DNA of 62,259 bases from the IMG/VR virus record IMGVR_UViG_3300025127_007337, positions 1-62,259 of that record. One strand, 5' to 3'. The first letter of the stretch is position 1. Each line of letters starts with the position of its first letter. Shown here one piece after another: positions 39,842 to 48,033 of this stretch. The position numbers and the translations under genes are program-made. This DNA comes from a virus. Below the pieces are notes generated by a model that was given only the letters and a program-made list of their open reading frames with translations, did no database searches and was not told the DNA's origin.

Positions 39842-40721
39842 TTATTTTAACAACAAATCAGCGACAAATATACCATGGGTAGAGTCCCCATTTTTTTATG
39901 ATATTGTTGAAAACCTAGCATTACCAAAAAAAGAAAAAGAAATGGCAACAAAGTATCATGAACAAGGCTATCTTGTAATAGATCTAGAATTAAAAGATGA
40001 GTTCATAGAAAACCTAATTACAGATGTTGAACATTATTTATCAATCAATCAAGCTAATAGGCAAAAGGAGTATGAGTATAATGAAAGTCCAAGACCATTT
40101 CAGTTATGGAAAAAAAGTAGTTTTGTAAAACAATTGGCTTTAAATAAAAAAATTTCTGAAACATTAGAATTTTTGTACGGAAGAAGATGCTTTCCTTTTT
40201 CAACAATTAATTTTTTAAAAGGTACTGAACAACCACTACACAGTGATACAATACATTTTCACTCTATCCCGCAGCTCTGGATGGTGGGTTCTTGGGTAGC
40301 TTTTGAGGATATGGACAAAGAAAACGGCGCTCTTAGAATAGTCCCAGGAAGTCACAAATGGGGAACTTTTGATTACAATATTCTAGGCTTGCCACACCCA
40401 GATGAAATTGAAGATGGATACAAAGTAAACTATTCCAAGTATGAGCATTTTGTTCGTAGCTTAATAAAGGCAAAAAAAGCAAAGGAAGTTACTGTTAATA
40501 TGAAAAAAGGACAAGCACTAATCTGGGCGGCAAACTTGTTACACGGCGGTTCTGACATAATAGATTCTAGTCGGACAAGAAAATCACAAGCTATTCATTA
40601 TTTTTTTGAAGGGTGTGATAAATATTATTCTCCAATGTTTTCTGTTCCTTATAGTGGTAAATACGCTGAAAAGTGGTGTGATATTGACAACAATATAACT
40701 AATTTTAAAGGAGATAAGTAA
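39831..40721 (+). CDS. PhyH-type Fe(II)/2-oxoglutarate dioxygenase, 296 aa
   Basis: The N-terminal EQGYLVIDLELKDEFIENL is the usual PhyH opening. QPLHSDTIHF gives the H-x-D iron pair (His137, Asp139), LRIVPGSHKWG is a family signature, LLHGGSD gives the distal His238, and SRTRKSQAIHY the Arg for 2-oxoglutarate. It hydroxylates an aliphatic carbon. It follows the ACP-reductase-ligase genes, so an acyl-ACP is a natural substrate candidate, though sugar or lipid substrates are possible. Confidence 0.8.
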   Translation: MKIDYFNNKSATNIPWVESPFFYDIVENLALPKKEKEMATKYHEQGYLVIDLELKDEFIENLITDVEHYLSINQANRQKEYEYNESPRPFQLWKKSSFVKQLALNKKISETLEFLYGRRCFPFSTINFLKGTEQPLHSDTIHFHSIPQLWMVGSWVAFEDMDKENGALRIVPGSHKWGTFDYNILGLPHPDEIEDGYKVNYSKYEHFVRSLIKAKKAKEVTVNMKKGQALIWAANLLHGGSDIIDSSRTRKSQAIHYFFEGCDKYYSPMFSVPYSGKYAEKWCDIDNNITNFKGDK

Positions 40722-41638
40722 TGAAAATATTAATATTAGGATCAACAGGGTTTATTGGAAGTAATCTAAAAACTAGATTAGAAAAAGAAGGACACACTAT
40801 CTCTACTGCTGAGAGGTCTAGTGGTGTAGATATAAGAAACTATAGCGAAATAAATAACACTATTTACGAAGTAAAACCAGACATTATATATAATCTAGCT
40901 TCTCATGGTGGAAGCGTACACTATGTAAGAAACAATTCGGCAAATGTTTTTCAAGACAATGTGCTGATGGCAATTAATCTGTACAAGGCAATATCAGTAA
41001 TAGACACAAATATAAAGGTTATACAACCTTTCTCTAATTGCTCATACCCAGGAAAAAGTGATATTCAATATGAAACAGAATGGCTTGATGGCGATGTGCA
41101 TCCGTCAGTTTTTTCTTTTGGTAATTCAAAAAGATCAATATTTTATTTATCAGAATGTTACAAACAACAATACGGAATAAGATCAGTAAATATATTGTTT
41201 CCAAACACTTATGGACCTGGCGACTCTATAGACCCAAATCACACACATGCTCTAAATGGTATGGTTATAAGAATGCTAGAGGCTCAAAAAAGACAAGATA
41301 AGGATTTTGTTGTGTGGGGAACTGGATCTCCAATCAGAGAATGGGCTTACATAGATGATTTTATTGAAGTACTAGTGAGATGTTTGAATATCGAAGGGCA
41401 AGAGTATCCTGTAAACATGGGTCAAGAAAAAGGATATTCAATAGCTGAATCTGCTGGTTTGATTAAAAAAGCGTGTGGTTTTCAAGGTGATATAGTTTTT
41501 GATACAAAGTACAGAGATGGCGATCCCATCAAAGTTGTAAACGGAGATAAGTTTAAAAAATTATTTAAAAATTTCCAATTCTTTGATCATTATCAAGGAA
41601 TATTAAATACAGTAAAATATTATAAGGAGAAAAAATGA
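40721..41638 (+). CDS. GDP-fucose synthase-like SDR with a Phe in place of the catalytic Tyr, 305 aa
   Basis: ILILGSTGFIGSNLKTRLE is the NAD loop, FSNCSYPG a segment shared with GDP-fucose synthase and GDP-mannose dehydratase-type enzymes, and REWAYIDDFIEVL the late motif. The usual Y-x-x-x-K reads FSFGNSK, that is Phe133 and Lys137, so the catalytic Tyr appears lost. The enzyme may have a different chemistry or be inactive. The C-terminal KEKK arises because the codons also form the next ribosome site. Confidence 0.75.
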   Translation: MKILILGSTGFIGSNLKTRLEKEGHTISTAERSSGVDIRNYSEINNTIYEVKPDIIYNLASHGGSVHYVRNNSANVFQDNVLMAINLYKAISVIDTNIKVIQPFSNCSYPGKSDIQYETEWLDGDVHPSVFSFGNSKRSIFYLSECYKQQYGIRSVNILFPNTYGPGDSIDPNHTHALNGMVIRMLEAQKRQDKDFVVWGTGSPIREWAYIDDFIEVLVRCLNIEGQEYPVNMGQEKGYSIAESAGLIKKACGFQGDIVFDTKYRDGDPIKVVNGDKFKKLFKNFQFFDHYQGILNTVKYYKEKK

Positions 41639-42573
41639 AGAAAATATTAGTAACTGGTGGTGCTGGGTATGTTGGTACTACTTTAGTTCCAATGTTATTA
41701 GAGAAAGGTTATGAAGTAACTGTTATTGACAGCCTATTGTTTAGTAATGGGGATAGAATGATACCATTTTTAAACAGTTCAAAATTTAAATTTATCAAAG
41801 GAGATGTTAGAGATTTAAATCTTATGAGGCAGTTAATCATAGATAAAGATGTAGTTATACACTTAGCTGCGTATGTGGGGTTTCCGATATGTAGACTAAA
41901 AGGTCAAGAAGAATCTTATTCTTTGAATACAGATGCGACAAGAAAATTAACTGATATATTATCAGAAAACCAATATCTTCTATTTGGATCTACTGGGTCT
42001 AATTATGGCGAAGTTATTGGTCTTTGCACTGAAGATACGCCCTTAAACCCTTTATCTATCTATGGTAAGACTAAAACTGAGGCTGAAAGAATTGTTATGT
42101 CAAGAAAAAACTCAACAGCTTTCAGATTTGCAACAGCTTTTGGCATTTCTCCTAGGATGAGATTAGATTTATTAGTGAATGATTTAACATATAAAGCTAT
42201 TACTGAAGGCTATGCTGTCATATACGAATCACATTTTTTAAGAACTTTTATTCATATTAGAGATTTAGCTAGATCTTTTCTTTTTGCAATTGAAAATAAA
42301 GAAAAAATGATTGGCGAAGTTTATAATGTTGGGTCTAATAAGATGAATTATACTAAAAGACAAGTTTGCGAATTGATAAATAAAGAAATACCTGAAGCAT
42401 TTTTTCATCATGCTTCAATCAAGGAAGACCCAGATAAAAGAAATTATAAAGTCTCATATGACAAAATTAATTCTTTAGGATTTGAGGTTGAAGTGGACCT
42501 TATAACTGGTATTAGAGAAATAAAAGAAAGTGTTAAGCTTCTAGAACATAGCTTGAGGTACAGAAATGTCTAA
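41635..42573 (+). CDS. NAD-dependent sugar epimerase/dehydratase (extended SDR), 312 aa
   Basis: KILVTGGAGYVGTTLVPMLL is the NAD loop; FGSTGSNYGEVIG and PLSIYGKTKTEAER carry the Ser/Thr-Tyr-Lys triad (YGKTK); RTFIHIRDLARSFLFA is the late HxxD motif. It is most like bacterial SDRs of NDP-sugar epimerase type found in O-antigen clusters. The substrate is unknown. It overlaps the previous gene by ATGA and the DUF962 gene by 8 nt. Confidence 0.8.
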   Translation: MKKILVTGGAGYVGTTLVPMLLEKGYEVTVIDSLLFSNGDRMIPFLNSSKFKFIKGDVRDLNLMRQLIIDKDVVIHLAAYVGFPICRLKGQEESYSLNTDATRKLTDILSENQYLLFGSTGSNYGEVIGLCTEDTPLNPLSIYGKTKTEAERIVMSRKNSTAFRFATAFGISPRMRLDLLVNDLTYKAITEGYAVIYESHFLRTFIHIRDLARSFLFAIENKEKMIGEVYNVGSNKMNYTKRQVCELINKEIPEAFFHHASIKEDPDKRNYKVSYDKINSLGFEVEVDLITGIREIKESVKLLEHSLRYRNV

Positions 42574-42868
42574 CAAACCTAGGAATTTTGATCAATATTA
42601 TGAGTATTATTTGTCCTTACACCAGAACAAATGGTGTAGAAGATTACACGTCCTTGGACAACTGTTTACAATTGCGTATATTATATTCAGTATAAAGACT
42701 AATTTATGGCTTCTAATAGCCTCTCCTTTTGTTGTTTATCCGTTTGCTTGGTCAGGACACTACTTCTTTGAAAAAAACGAACCAGCAGCCTTTAGCAACC
42801 CTTTATGGGCTAAGATGTGTGATTGGGTAATGTTGAAAGATATTGTTATAGGAAAAATAGAGTGGTAA
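42566..42868 (+). CDS. DUF962/Mpo1-like membrane protein, 100 aa
   Basis: FDQYYEYYLSLHQNKWCRRL with the first His, two hydrophobic segments (LFTIAYIIFSI, WLLIASPFVVYPFAW), then SGHYFFEKNEPAAF and DWVMLKDIV match the DUF962 family (YGL010w/Mpo1), whose conserved His and Glu ligands sit in H..F.EKN.P. In yeast, Mpo1 is a dioxygenase that shortens 2-hydroxy fatty acids. This phage copy may be a lipid-modifying enzyme; its neighbour genes already include an ACP-type acyl system. Confidence 0.8.
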   Translation: MSNKPRNFDQYYEYYLSLHQNKWCRRLHVLGQLFTIAYIIFSIKTNLWLLIASPFVVYPFAWSGHYFFEKNEPAAFSNPLWAKMCDWVMLKDIVIGKIEW

Positions 42869-42869
42869 T

Positions 42870-43559
42870 ATGAATATTATGAAAAAATATAAAAAAAAGT
42901 TTAATATGTTTAAAGCTATAATAGGAAAAGATGATCCTATTATATTAGAGATAGGTGCACATTTTGGAGAAGATTCTATGAGGTTTGCAGAAGCTTTTCC
43001 CAAGGCAACAATACATTGCTTTGAACCTGATCCTAGGTGCATAGAGATATTTAAAAAACATGTAAAAAACGACAGAATCAAACTTCACGAAATAGCACTT
43101 TCAAGTGTCGAAGGTGAACTTGAATTTTATCAAAGCTACAATGATCAAGAATCTGAAACACCAGAAAAGTATGATTGGATCTCTGATGAAGATTATAAAG
43201 ACCTTAAGTTAGGAAATTCTGGATCGTCTTCATTAAAAAAAGGATATGATAAAAACCTAAAAGAGACAATAAGAGTCAAAGCCCTGACTTATGATAAATG
43301 GGCAGAAACTAATAATATCAATAATGTAGATCTAGCTTGGATAGACGTGCAAGGAGCAGAAAAAGAAGTCCTTGATGGTATGTCAAACAAAATAAAACAT
43401 ATAAAGTTGATGTGGATAGAATTTGGCGAGCTGCAATATGAAGGAGCCCTTACAAGAGAAGAGACAATCAAATACATGAAATCTAGAGGCTTCAAAACTA
43501 TTGAACACTTTTCTAGCAAAGGGTCTTCTGGAGATTTGCTTTTTAAGAGGTTAGATTGA
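42870..43559 (+). CDS. FkbM-family methyltransferase, 229 aa
   Basis: IILEIGAHFGEDSMRFAEAF is the SAM-binding motif I, IHCFEPDPRC motif II, HEIALSSVEGELEFY a family signature, and VDLAWIDVQGAEKEVLDGM the DVQGxE motif typical of FkbM enzymes. They O-methylate sugars, which fits the glycan context. It starts one base after the previous stop with no strong ribosome site. Confidence 0.85.
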   Translation: MNIMKKYKKKFNMFKAIIGKDDPIILEIGAHFGEDSMRFAEAFPKATIHCFEPDPRCIEIFKKHVKNDRIKLHEIALSSVEGELEFYQSYNDQESETPEKYDWISDEDYKDLKLGNSGSSSLKKGYDKNLKETIRVKALTYDKWAETNNINNVDLAWIDVQGAEKEVLDGMSNKIKHIKLMWIEFGELQYEGALTREETIKYMKSRGFKTIEHFSSKGSSGDLLFKRLD

Positions 43560-44278
43560 AAGCATTATATTTACACATTCCAAAAACAGGAGGCACTAGT
43601 ATCATGAAGGTACTAAGCCCACAAACTGATGTAATTGTTACAGAGGCACATCCTGTGTATAAAAGAAATCCAAAATACAATAAAAATTTTAATAAAGTGC
43701 TAAACTTTAAACTATCTAGAGCACAACATTTTTTAGAAGTATTGGGTCAAACACCTTATTCAAAGATGTGGAAAGTGGCAATAGTCAGAAACCCATGGGA
43801 TCGTTATGTATCGAATTGGAAGTGGCTAACTAGAAAAGAATCTGTATATCCGAAAAAAGGCTGGAAAGCCAGAGGTTGGCAAGGTGAAGATGGCAACGTA
43901 CCTTTTAGTAGTTTTGTGAAACAGGTGTCTTGGTGTTACGAAAATCAAACAACAATGCACGGATATCAACACGATAAGTGGCATATAAGAAATCAAATAG
44001 AGCATATAGTCGATTATAGTGGAAACATAATAGTTGATCATGTTGGAAGATTTGAAGATTTGGATAAAGAGTTTAAACTAATTTGCGATAAAATTGATGT
44101 AGATTTGGAGCTGCCTCATCTAAATCGTGTTGGACATTATTCTGGAGAGAAAGTGGAACATGAGCCTATTAAAATACATTATTCTGAGTACTACAATCAA
44201 GAGTTAGTTGATATTGTGGCCAATAGGTGTAAAAAAGATATAGATACGTTTAAATATGACTACAAGGAGAAAAAATGA
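43556..44278 (+). CDS. Sulfotransferase (Sulfotransfer_2-like), 240 aa
   Basis: The TTG start overlaps the previous TGA, with AAGAGG upstream. LYLHIPKTGGTSIM (residues 4-17) is the 5'-phosphosulfate loop for PAPS, AIVRNPWDRYVSNW (75-88) the 3'-phosphate motif, and VGRFEDLDKEF a later family segment. It transfers sulfate from PAPS to a carbohydrate hydroxyl in known relatives. This suggests a sulfated phage-modified glycan. The C-terminus KEKK is again encoded by the next ribosome site. Confidence 0.8.
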   Translation: MKALYLHIPKTGGTSIMKVLSPQTDVIVTEAHPVYKRNPKYNKNFNKVLNFKLSRAQHFLEVLGQTPYSKMWKVAIVRNPWDRYVSNWKWLTRKESVYPKKGWKARGWQGEDGNVPFSSFVKQVSWCYENQTTMHGYQHDKWHIRNQIEHIVDYSGNIIVDHVGRFEDLDKEFKLICDKIDVDLELPHLNRVGHYSGEKVEHEPIKIHYSEYYNQELVDIVANRCKKDIDTFKYDYKEKK

Positions 44279-45111
44279 AAGGAACAGTAGCAGTTAACCT
44301 AACTAATGGTTTTGGCAATAATATTTTTCAGTATACAGCAGCTAGATTACTTGCTGAGCATCTTGGTTCTGATTTAGTGTTATTACCACCAAGTAAAAAT
44401 TACTATGCCATTGAGGATCTAAAAAGTTTGGGTTTTGATTTTATTAGTAAAAAACTTAATAACCCTATTAATATTCTTGACAAGCACTATAATATGTGCT
44501 ACAATGATACTTTAAAAGGTAGAGATATCATACTATCTGGCTATTTTGAGGACTATACAATATACTTTGATAACTTAGAGAAGATTAGAGCTTGGTTTCC
44601 AAAAATAAAAAATAGAGAAGATAACAGCTTGGTTATACATATGAGAACAGGTGATCGATTATTTATGAAAAACGAATTTTACACAAAACCAAGAGCTAAA
44701 AATTATTTAGATGCAATACAAAAGTTTGACTTTGACAAGCTTCATATAGTAACAGATATGCCAAAATGGGATCACGTTACAGCTGATGAATTAAATAATA
44801 TGAAGTTTCACTTAAATGTGCCACAAAATGAAAGAGTTCCAATAGAAGAATCAGTAAGATTTTTTAATGAATTTATTGATGGTTTTAAAGAATATAACCC
44901 AATCATTAAAAAAAGAAGTATTGTAGGTGATTTTAACTTTATTAGAGCCTCTAGTAACATATTGTTTGAGCACGGAACTTTATCTTGGTGGGCAGCTGCT
45001 CTAAGTGATGCAAAAAAAGTTGGTGTATATGGTCCGTGGAGACCTTGGAAAGGCACAAAGAATAAAAATTTAAGTAACATACCTTTAAACAATTGGTTTA
45101 AATGGCAATAA
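44275..45111 (+). CDS. GT11-like (alpha-1,2-fucosyltransferase-type) glycosyltransferase, 278 aa
   Basis: VNLTNGFGNNIFQYTAARLL is the N-terminal GxGNxxFQY motif of GT11, VIHMRTGDR matches the HxRxGD donor-binding motif of the fucosyltransferase superfamily, and FEHGTLSWWAAALSDAKKVG the late S.FSWWAA motif. These use GDP-L-fucose. Because the gene next to it encodes a GDP-mannose 3,5-epimerase, GDP-L-galactose is a plausible donor here. It overlaps the sulfotransferase gene by ATGA. Confidence 0.75.
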   Translation: MKGTVAVNLTNGFGNNIFQYTAARLLAEHLGSDLVLLPPSKNYYAIEDLKSLGFDFISKKLNNPINILDKHYNMCYNDTLKGRDIILSGYFEDYTIYFDNLEKIRAWFPKIKNREDNSLVIHMRTGDRLFMKNEFYTKPRAKNYLDAIQKFDFDKLHIVTDMPKWDHVTADELNNMKFHLNVPQNERVPIEESVRFFNEFIDGFKEYNPIIKKRSIVGDFNFIRASSNILFEHGTLSWWAAALSDAKKVGVYGPWRPWKGTKNKNLSNIPLNNWFKWQ

Positions 45112-45121
45112 AGGAGAAAAA

Positions 45122-46126
45122 ATGAAAAAAGCATTAGTATGTGGAGCAGGTGGGTTTATTGGCGGCCACTTGGTTAAGTATTTAAAAGCCAAAGGATATT
45201 GGGTCAGGGGTGTTGATTTAAAATACAACGAGTGGCAACCTGTAGACGAATACGCTGATGAGTTTATTCAAGGCGATTTAAGAGATATCTCAGTTGTATC
45301 TTCAGTTATAGACGAAGATATGGATGAAATATACCAATTAGCAGCAGATATGGGTGGGGCTGGATTCGTATTTACAGGTAATAACGATGCTGACATTATG
45401 CATAATTCTAGTTTAGTAAACTTGAATATAGCTCATGAGGCAACAAAGAAGAAGGTTAAGAAAGTATTCTACTCTTCATCTGCTTGTATGTATCCTGAAC
45501 ATAATCAATTGGACCCAGATAACCCAAATTGCGTAGAAGAGTCAGCATATCCTGCAAACCCAGACTCTGATTATGGTTGGGAAAAATTGTTTTCTGAAAG
45601 GCTCTTTCTTGCTTTTTACAGAAACAAAGGTCTTGAAGTTAGAATTGCAAGATTCCATAATATATTTGGTGAATATGGGTCTTGGACAGGTGGTAGAGAG
45701 AAAGCACCCGCTGCATTCTGTAGAAAAGTTGCTGAATGTGAAGATGGAGGTACTATAGAAGTATGGGGTCCCGGTAATCAAACTAGGTCTTTTTTGCATG
45801 TTAATGAGTGTTGTGAGGCTGTTTATCGCTTGATGCAGTCTAATTTTACTGGACCAGTAAACATTGGGTCTGAAGATATGATTTCTATAAATGATTTTGC
45901 ACAAATGGCTATTGATATTTCTGGAAAAAATATTTCAATATATAATATTGATGGTCAAGAGTTTGAAGATAAATATGGCCATAAATGTCCAATTGGAGTT
46001 AATGGCAGAAACTCAGATAACACACTTTACCGAAACAAAATAGGCTGGGAAGTGTCTGAGCCTCTTATAAAAGGTATGACACGAACTTATGAGTGGATTG
46101 ATAAGCAAGTAAAGGAGAAAAAATAA
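45122..46126 (+). CDS. GDP-mannose 3,5-epimerase, 334 aa
   Basis: ALVCGAGGFIGGHLVKYLK is the NAD loop. QLAADMGGAGFVFTGNN, YSSSACMYPEHN (with the catalytic Cys122), DYGWEKLFSERL (Tyr151, Lys155), ARFHNIFGEYGSWTGGR, EKAPAAFCRK and NQTRSFLHVNECCEAVYRL are, in order, the segments that define the plant and bacterial GME family. It converts GDP-D-mannose to GDP-L-galactose or GDP-L-gulose. With the phosphomannomutase at 18482 and the GT11-like gene before it, it forms part of a phage GDP-mannose economy. AAGGAG precedes the ATG. Confidence 0.85.
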   Translation: MKKALVCGAGGFIGGHLVKYLKAKGYWVRGVDLKYNEWQPVDEYADEFIQGDLRDISVVSSVIDEDMDEIYQLAADMGGAGFVFTGNNDADIMHNSSLVNLNIAHEATKKKVKKVFYSSSACMYPEHNQLDPDNPNCVEESAYPANPDSDYGWEKLFSERLFLAFYRNKGLEVRIARFHNIFGEYGSWTGGREKAPAAFCRKVAECEDGGTIEVWGPGNQTRSFLHVNECCEAVYRLMQSNFTGPVNIGSEDMISINDFAQMAIDISGKNISIYNIDGQEFEDKYGHKCPIGVNGRNSDNTLYRNKIGWEVSEPLIKGMTRTYEWIDKQVKEKK

Positions 46127-46127
46127 G

Positions 46128-47000
46128 ATGGCTAAGTGTCTAGTTACGGGTCATTGTGGATACATTGGTTCAAAATTATATAAAAAGTTGAAGGATCTTG
46201 GTCACGAAGTCATCGGGATTGATCTAAAACAAGGTAACGATTTGCTAAAATTGTTAAAGGAAGACAATGATGGTTTGTTTCATCCACACTATTTTAACTT
46301 TAAACCAGAGTATGTGTTTCACATGGCTTGTTGGCCAAGGATAGGACTATGTTTAGAAAAGCCAGTTCCAACATCCGAAAACAATATCCTTGGCGGCTCA
46401 ATAGTTTTAAATTTTGCAAGAAAAGTAGGTTCTGTAAAGAGACTTGTGTACTCCAGCTCTTCATCAGTTGTTGGAAATGGGTATGGACCAACCAACCCTT
46501 ATGCGTTACAAAAATACACAACAGAGTTAGAGACCTCAATATATTCACAAGTTTATGGTCTAGAGACAGTTAGTTTGAGATATTTTAATGTTTATTCCGA
46601 GGATCAAACAACTGAGGGTCCTTATGCTACTGCTGTTGCTAACTGGATGGAAAGCATTAGATCTAACAAGAAACCATTTATAACAGGAGATGGTGAACAA
46701 CGTAGAGATATGATTCATGCTGATGATGTAGTTTTGGCTAATATCTTTGCTATGGAATATGATAAGAAATTTAATGGGAAACATTTTGATATAGGAACTG
46801 GAACAAATATATCATTGAATGAAGTTAAAAACATAATCCACAAATATCACAACATTGAATTTGATTATGTAAAAGAAAGACCTGGCGAAGTCTTAAAAAC
46901 AAAAGCCAATACTCTGCCTTTAAAAAAACTAGGCTGGAGTCATTCTATCTCTATAGAAGATGGAATTACCAATTGTTTTAATTTTAGGAGAAAAAAATGA
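46128..47000 (+). CDS. UDP-glucose 4-epimerase-like SDR, 290 aa
   Basis: KCLVTGHCGYIGSKLYKKLK is the NAD loop; YSSSSSVVGNGYGPTNPYAL followed by QK has the Ser and Tyr-x-x-x-Lys (YALQK) active site; RYFNVYSEDQ and RRDMIHADDVVLA are the usual later motifs. It is typical of NDP-sugar 4-epimerases but shorter by some 30 residues. The substrate is not predictable. Confidence 0.8.
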   Translation: MAKCLVTGHCGYIGSKLYKKLKDLGHEVIGIDLKQGNDLLKLLKEDNDGLFHPHYFNFKPEYVFHMACWPRIGLCLEKPVPTSENNILGGSIVLNFARKVGSVKRLVYSSSSSVVGNGYGPTNPYALQKYTTELETSIYSQVYGLETVSLRYFNVYSEDQTTEGPYATAVANWMESIRSNKKPFITGDGEQRRDMIHADDVVLANIFAMEYDKKFNGKHFDIGTGTNISLNEVKNIIHKYHNIEFDYVKERPGEVLKTKANTLPLKKLGWSHSISIEDGITNCFNFRRKK

Positions 47001-47851
47001 ATATAGGAATTATTGGACAAGGATTTGTAGGATCAGCAATTAGAGAAGGATTAAAAAATTATTATAAAATCTATACCTATGATATTGATCAAGAAAAGTG
47101 TAACTCTACACTTATGGATTTAATAGTAAACTGTGGTATAATATTTCAATGTCTACCCACTCCGATGTCGAGTGACGGAGAGTGTGACTTGTCTATAGTT
47201 GAAGAGTCACTTAAAAAAATTAACAATTTAACATCAGCTATACAAGATAAGCCAATAGTAATTATTAAATCAACAGTTCCCCCTGGAACAACAGAGAAAC
47301 TTAATAAAAAAAATAGAAACCTAAATGTTATATTCAGTCCAGAATTTTTAACTGAAGCTAACCACATAGATGACTTTAAAAACCAAACAAGGATAATACT
47401 TGGAGGCCCAAGACCTTATACAACAAAAGTAAAAACTATGTTTAGAAAAGCTTTTCCAAAAATTCCAATTGTAAAGACTGGCTATAAAACTGCTGAGATG
47501 GTTAAATATTTTTTAAATAATTTTTTAACTGTAAAAGTATTATTTGCTAATGAGATGTATCAAATCTGTGAAGAGTTAGGAATAGATTATGATAAAGTAA
47601 CAGAATACTCCTTATATGATACGAGGATTGGTAGAAGTCACTTGGCTGTCCCAGGACCTGATGGAGATTTTGGTGTTGGTGGCCACTGTTTTCCAAAAGA
47701 TTTAGCAGCAATGATTTATTTATCTGAACAACTTGGAATAGATCCACAAATACTAAAGTGTGTTCAAAACAAAAACGAAAAAATAAGAACAAATAAAGAC
47801 TGGCTCTCTATGGAGGGTCGAGCAATTTCAAAAAAGGAGAAAAAACAATGA
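46997..47851 (+). CDS. Short UDP-sugar 6-dehydrogenase, 284 aa
   Basis: IGIIGQGFVGSAIREGL is the NAD loop, IKSTVPPGTTEK and FSPEFLTEANHIDDF the family segments, AEMVKYFLNNFLTVKVLFAN the lysine/asparagine region, and GGHCFPKD has the catalytic Cys231. It oxidises a nucleotide sugar to the uronate in two steps. Known enzymes are about 390-440 aa with a C-terminal nucleotide-sugar domain; here that domain is absent. It may be compact or need a partner. It is the last glycan gene. Confidence 0.8.
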   Translation: MNIGIIGQGFVGSAIREGLKNYYKIYTYDIDQEKCNSTLMDLIVNCGIIFQCLPTPMSSDGECDLSIVEESLKKINNLTSAIQDKPIVIIKSTVPPGTTEKLNKKNRNLNVIFSPEFLTEANHIDDFKNQTRIILGGPRPYTTKVKTMFRKAFPKIPIVKTGYKTAEMVKYFLNNFLTVKVLFANEMYQICEELGIDYDKVTEYSLYDTRIGRSHLAVPGPDGDFGVGGHCFPKDLAAMIYLSEQLGIDPQILKCVQNKNEKIRTNKDWLSMEGRAISKKEKKQ

Positions 47852-48033
47852 AATTATCTGATCAAGCACTTGGAGCTATTATGATGGCTCTTCAAAAAGC
47901 TCTAACAGAGCAAACAGACATAGTTCCTGTTCTCAAATCATTTGAGCTGGATCTAATGGACAATGGAGAGCTTCTTGTTAAGAACCCTCCTATTGTTAAA
48001 ACAAATGTAAAAGTTGGCGTTAAAGATGCCTAG
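47848..48033 (+). CDS. Small phage protein of 61 aa
   Basis: AAAGGAGA precedes the ATG, which overlaps the previous stop. It is helical (SDQALGAIMMALQKALTEQT), then FELDLMDNGELLVKNPP. I recall similar small genes beside gp55-like genes in marine phages, with no known role. Confidence 0.6.
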   Translation: MKLSDQALGAIMMALQKALTEQTDIVPVLKSFELDLMDNGELLVKNPPIVKTNVKVGVKDA

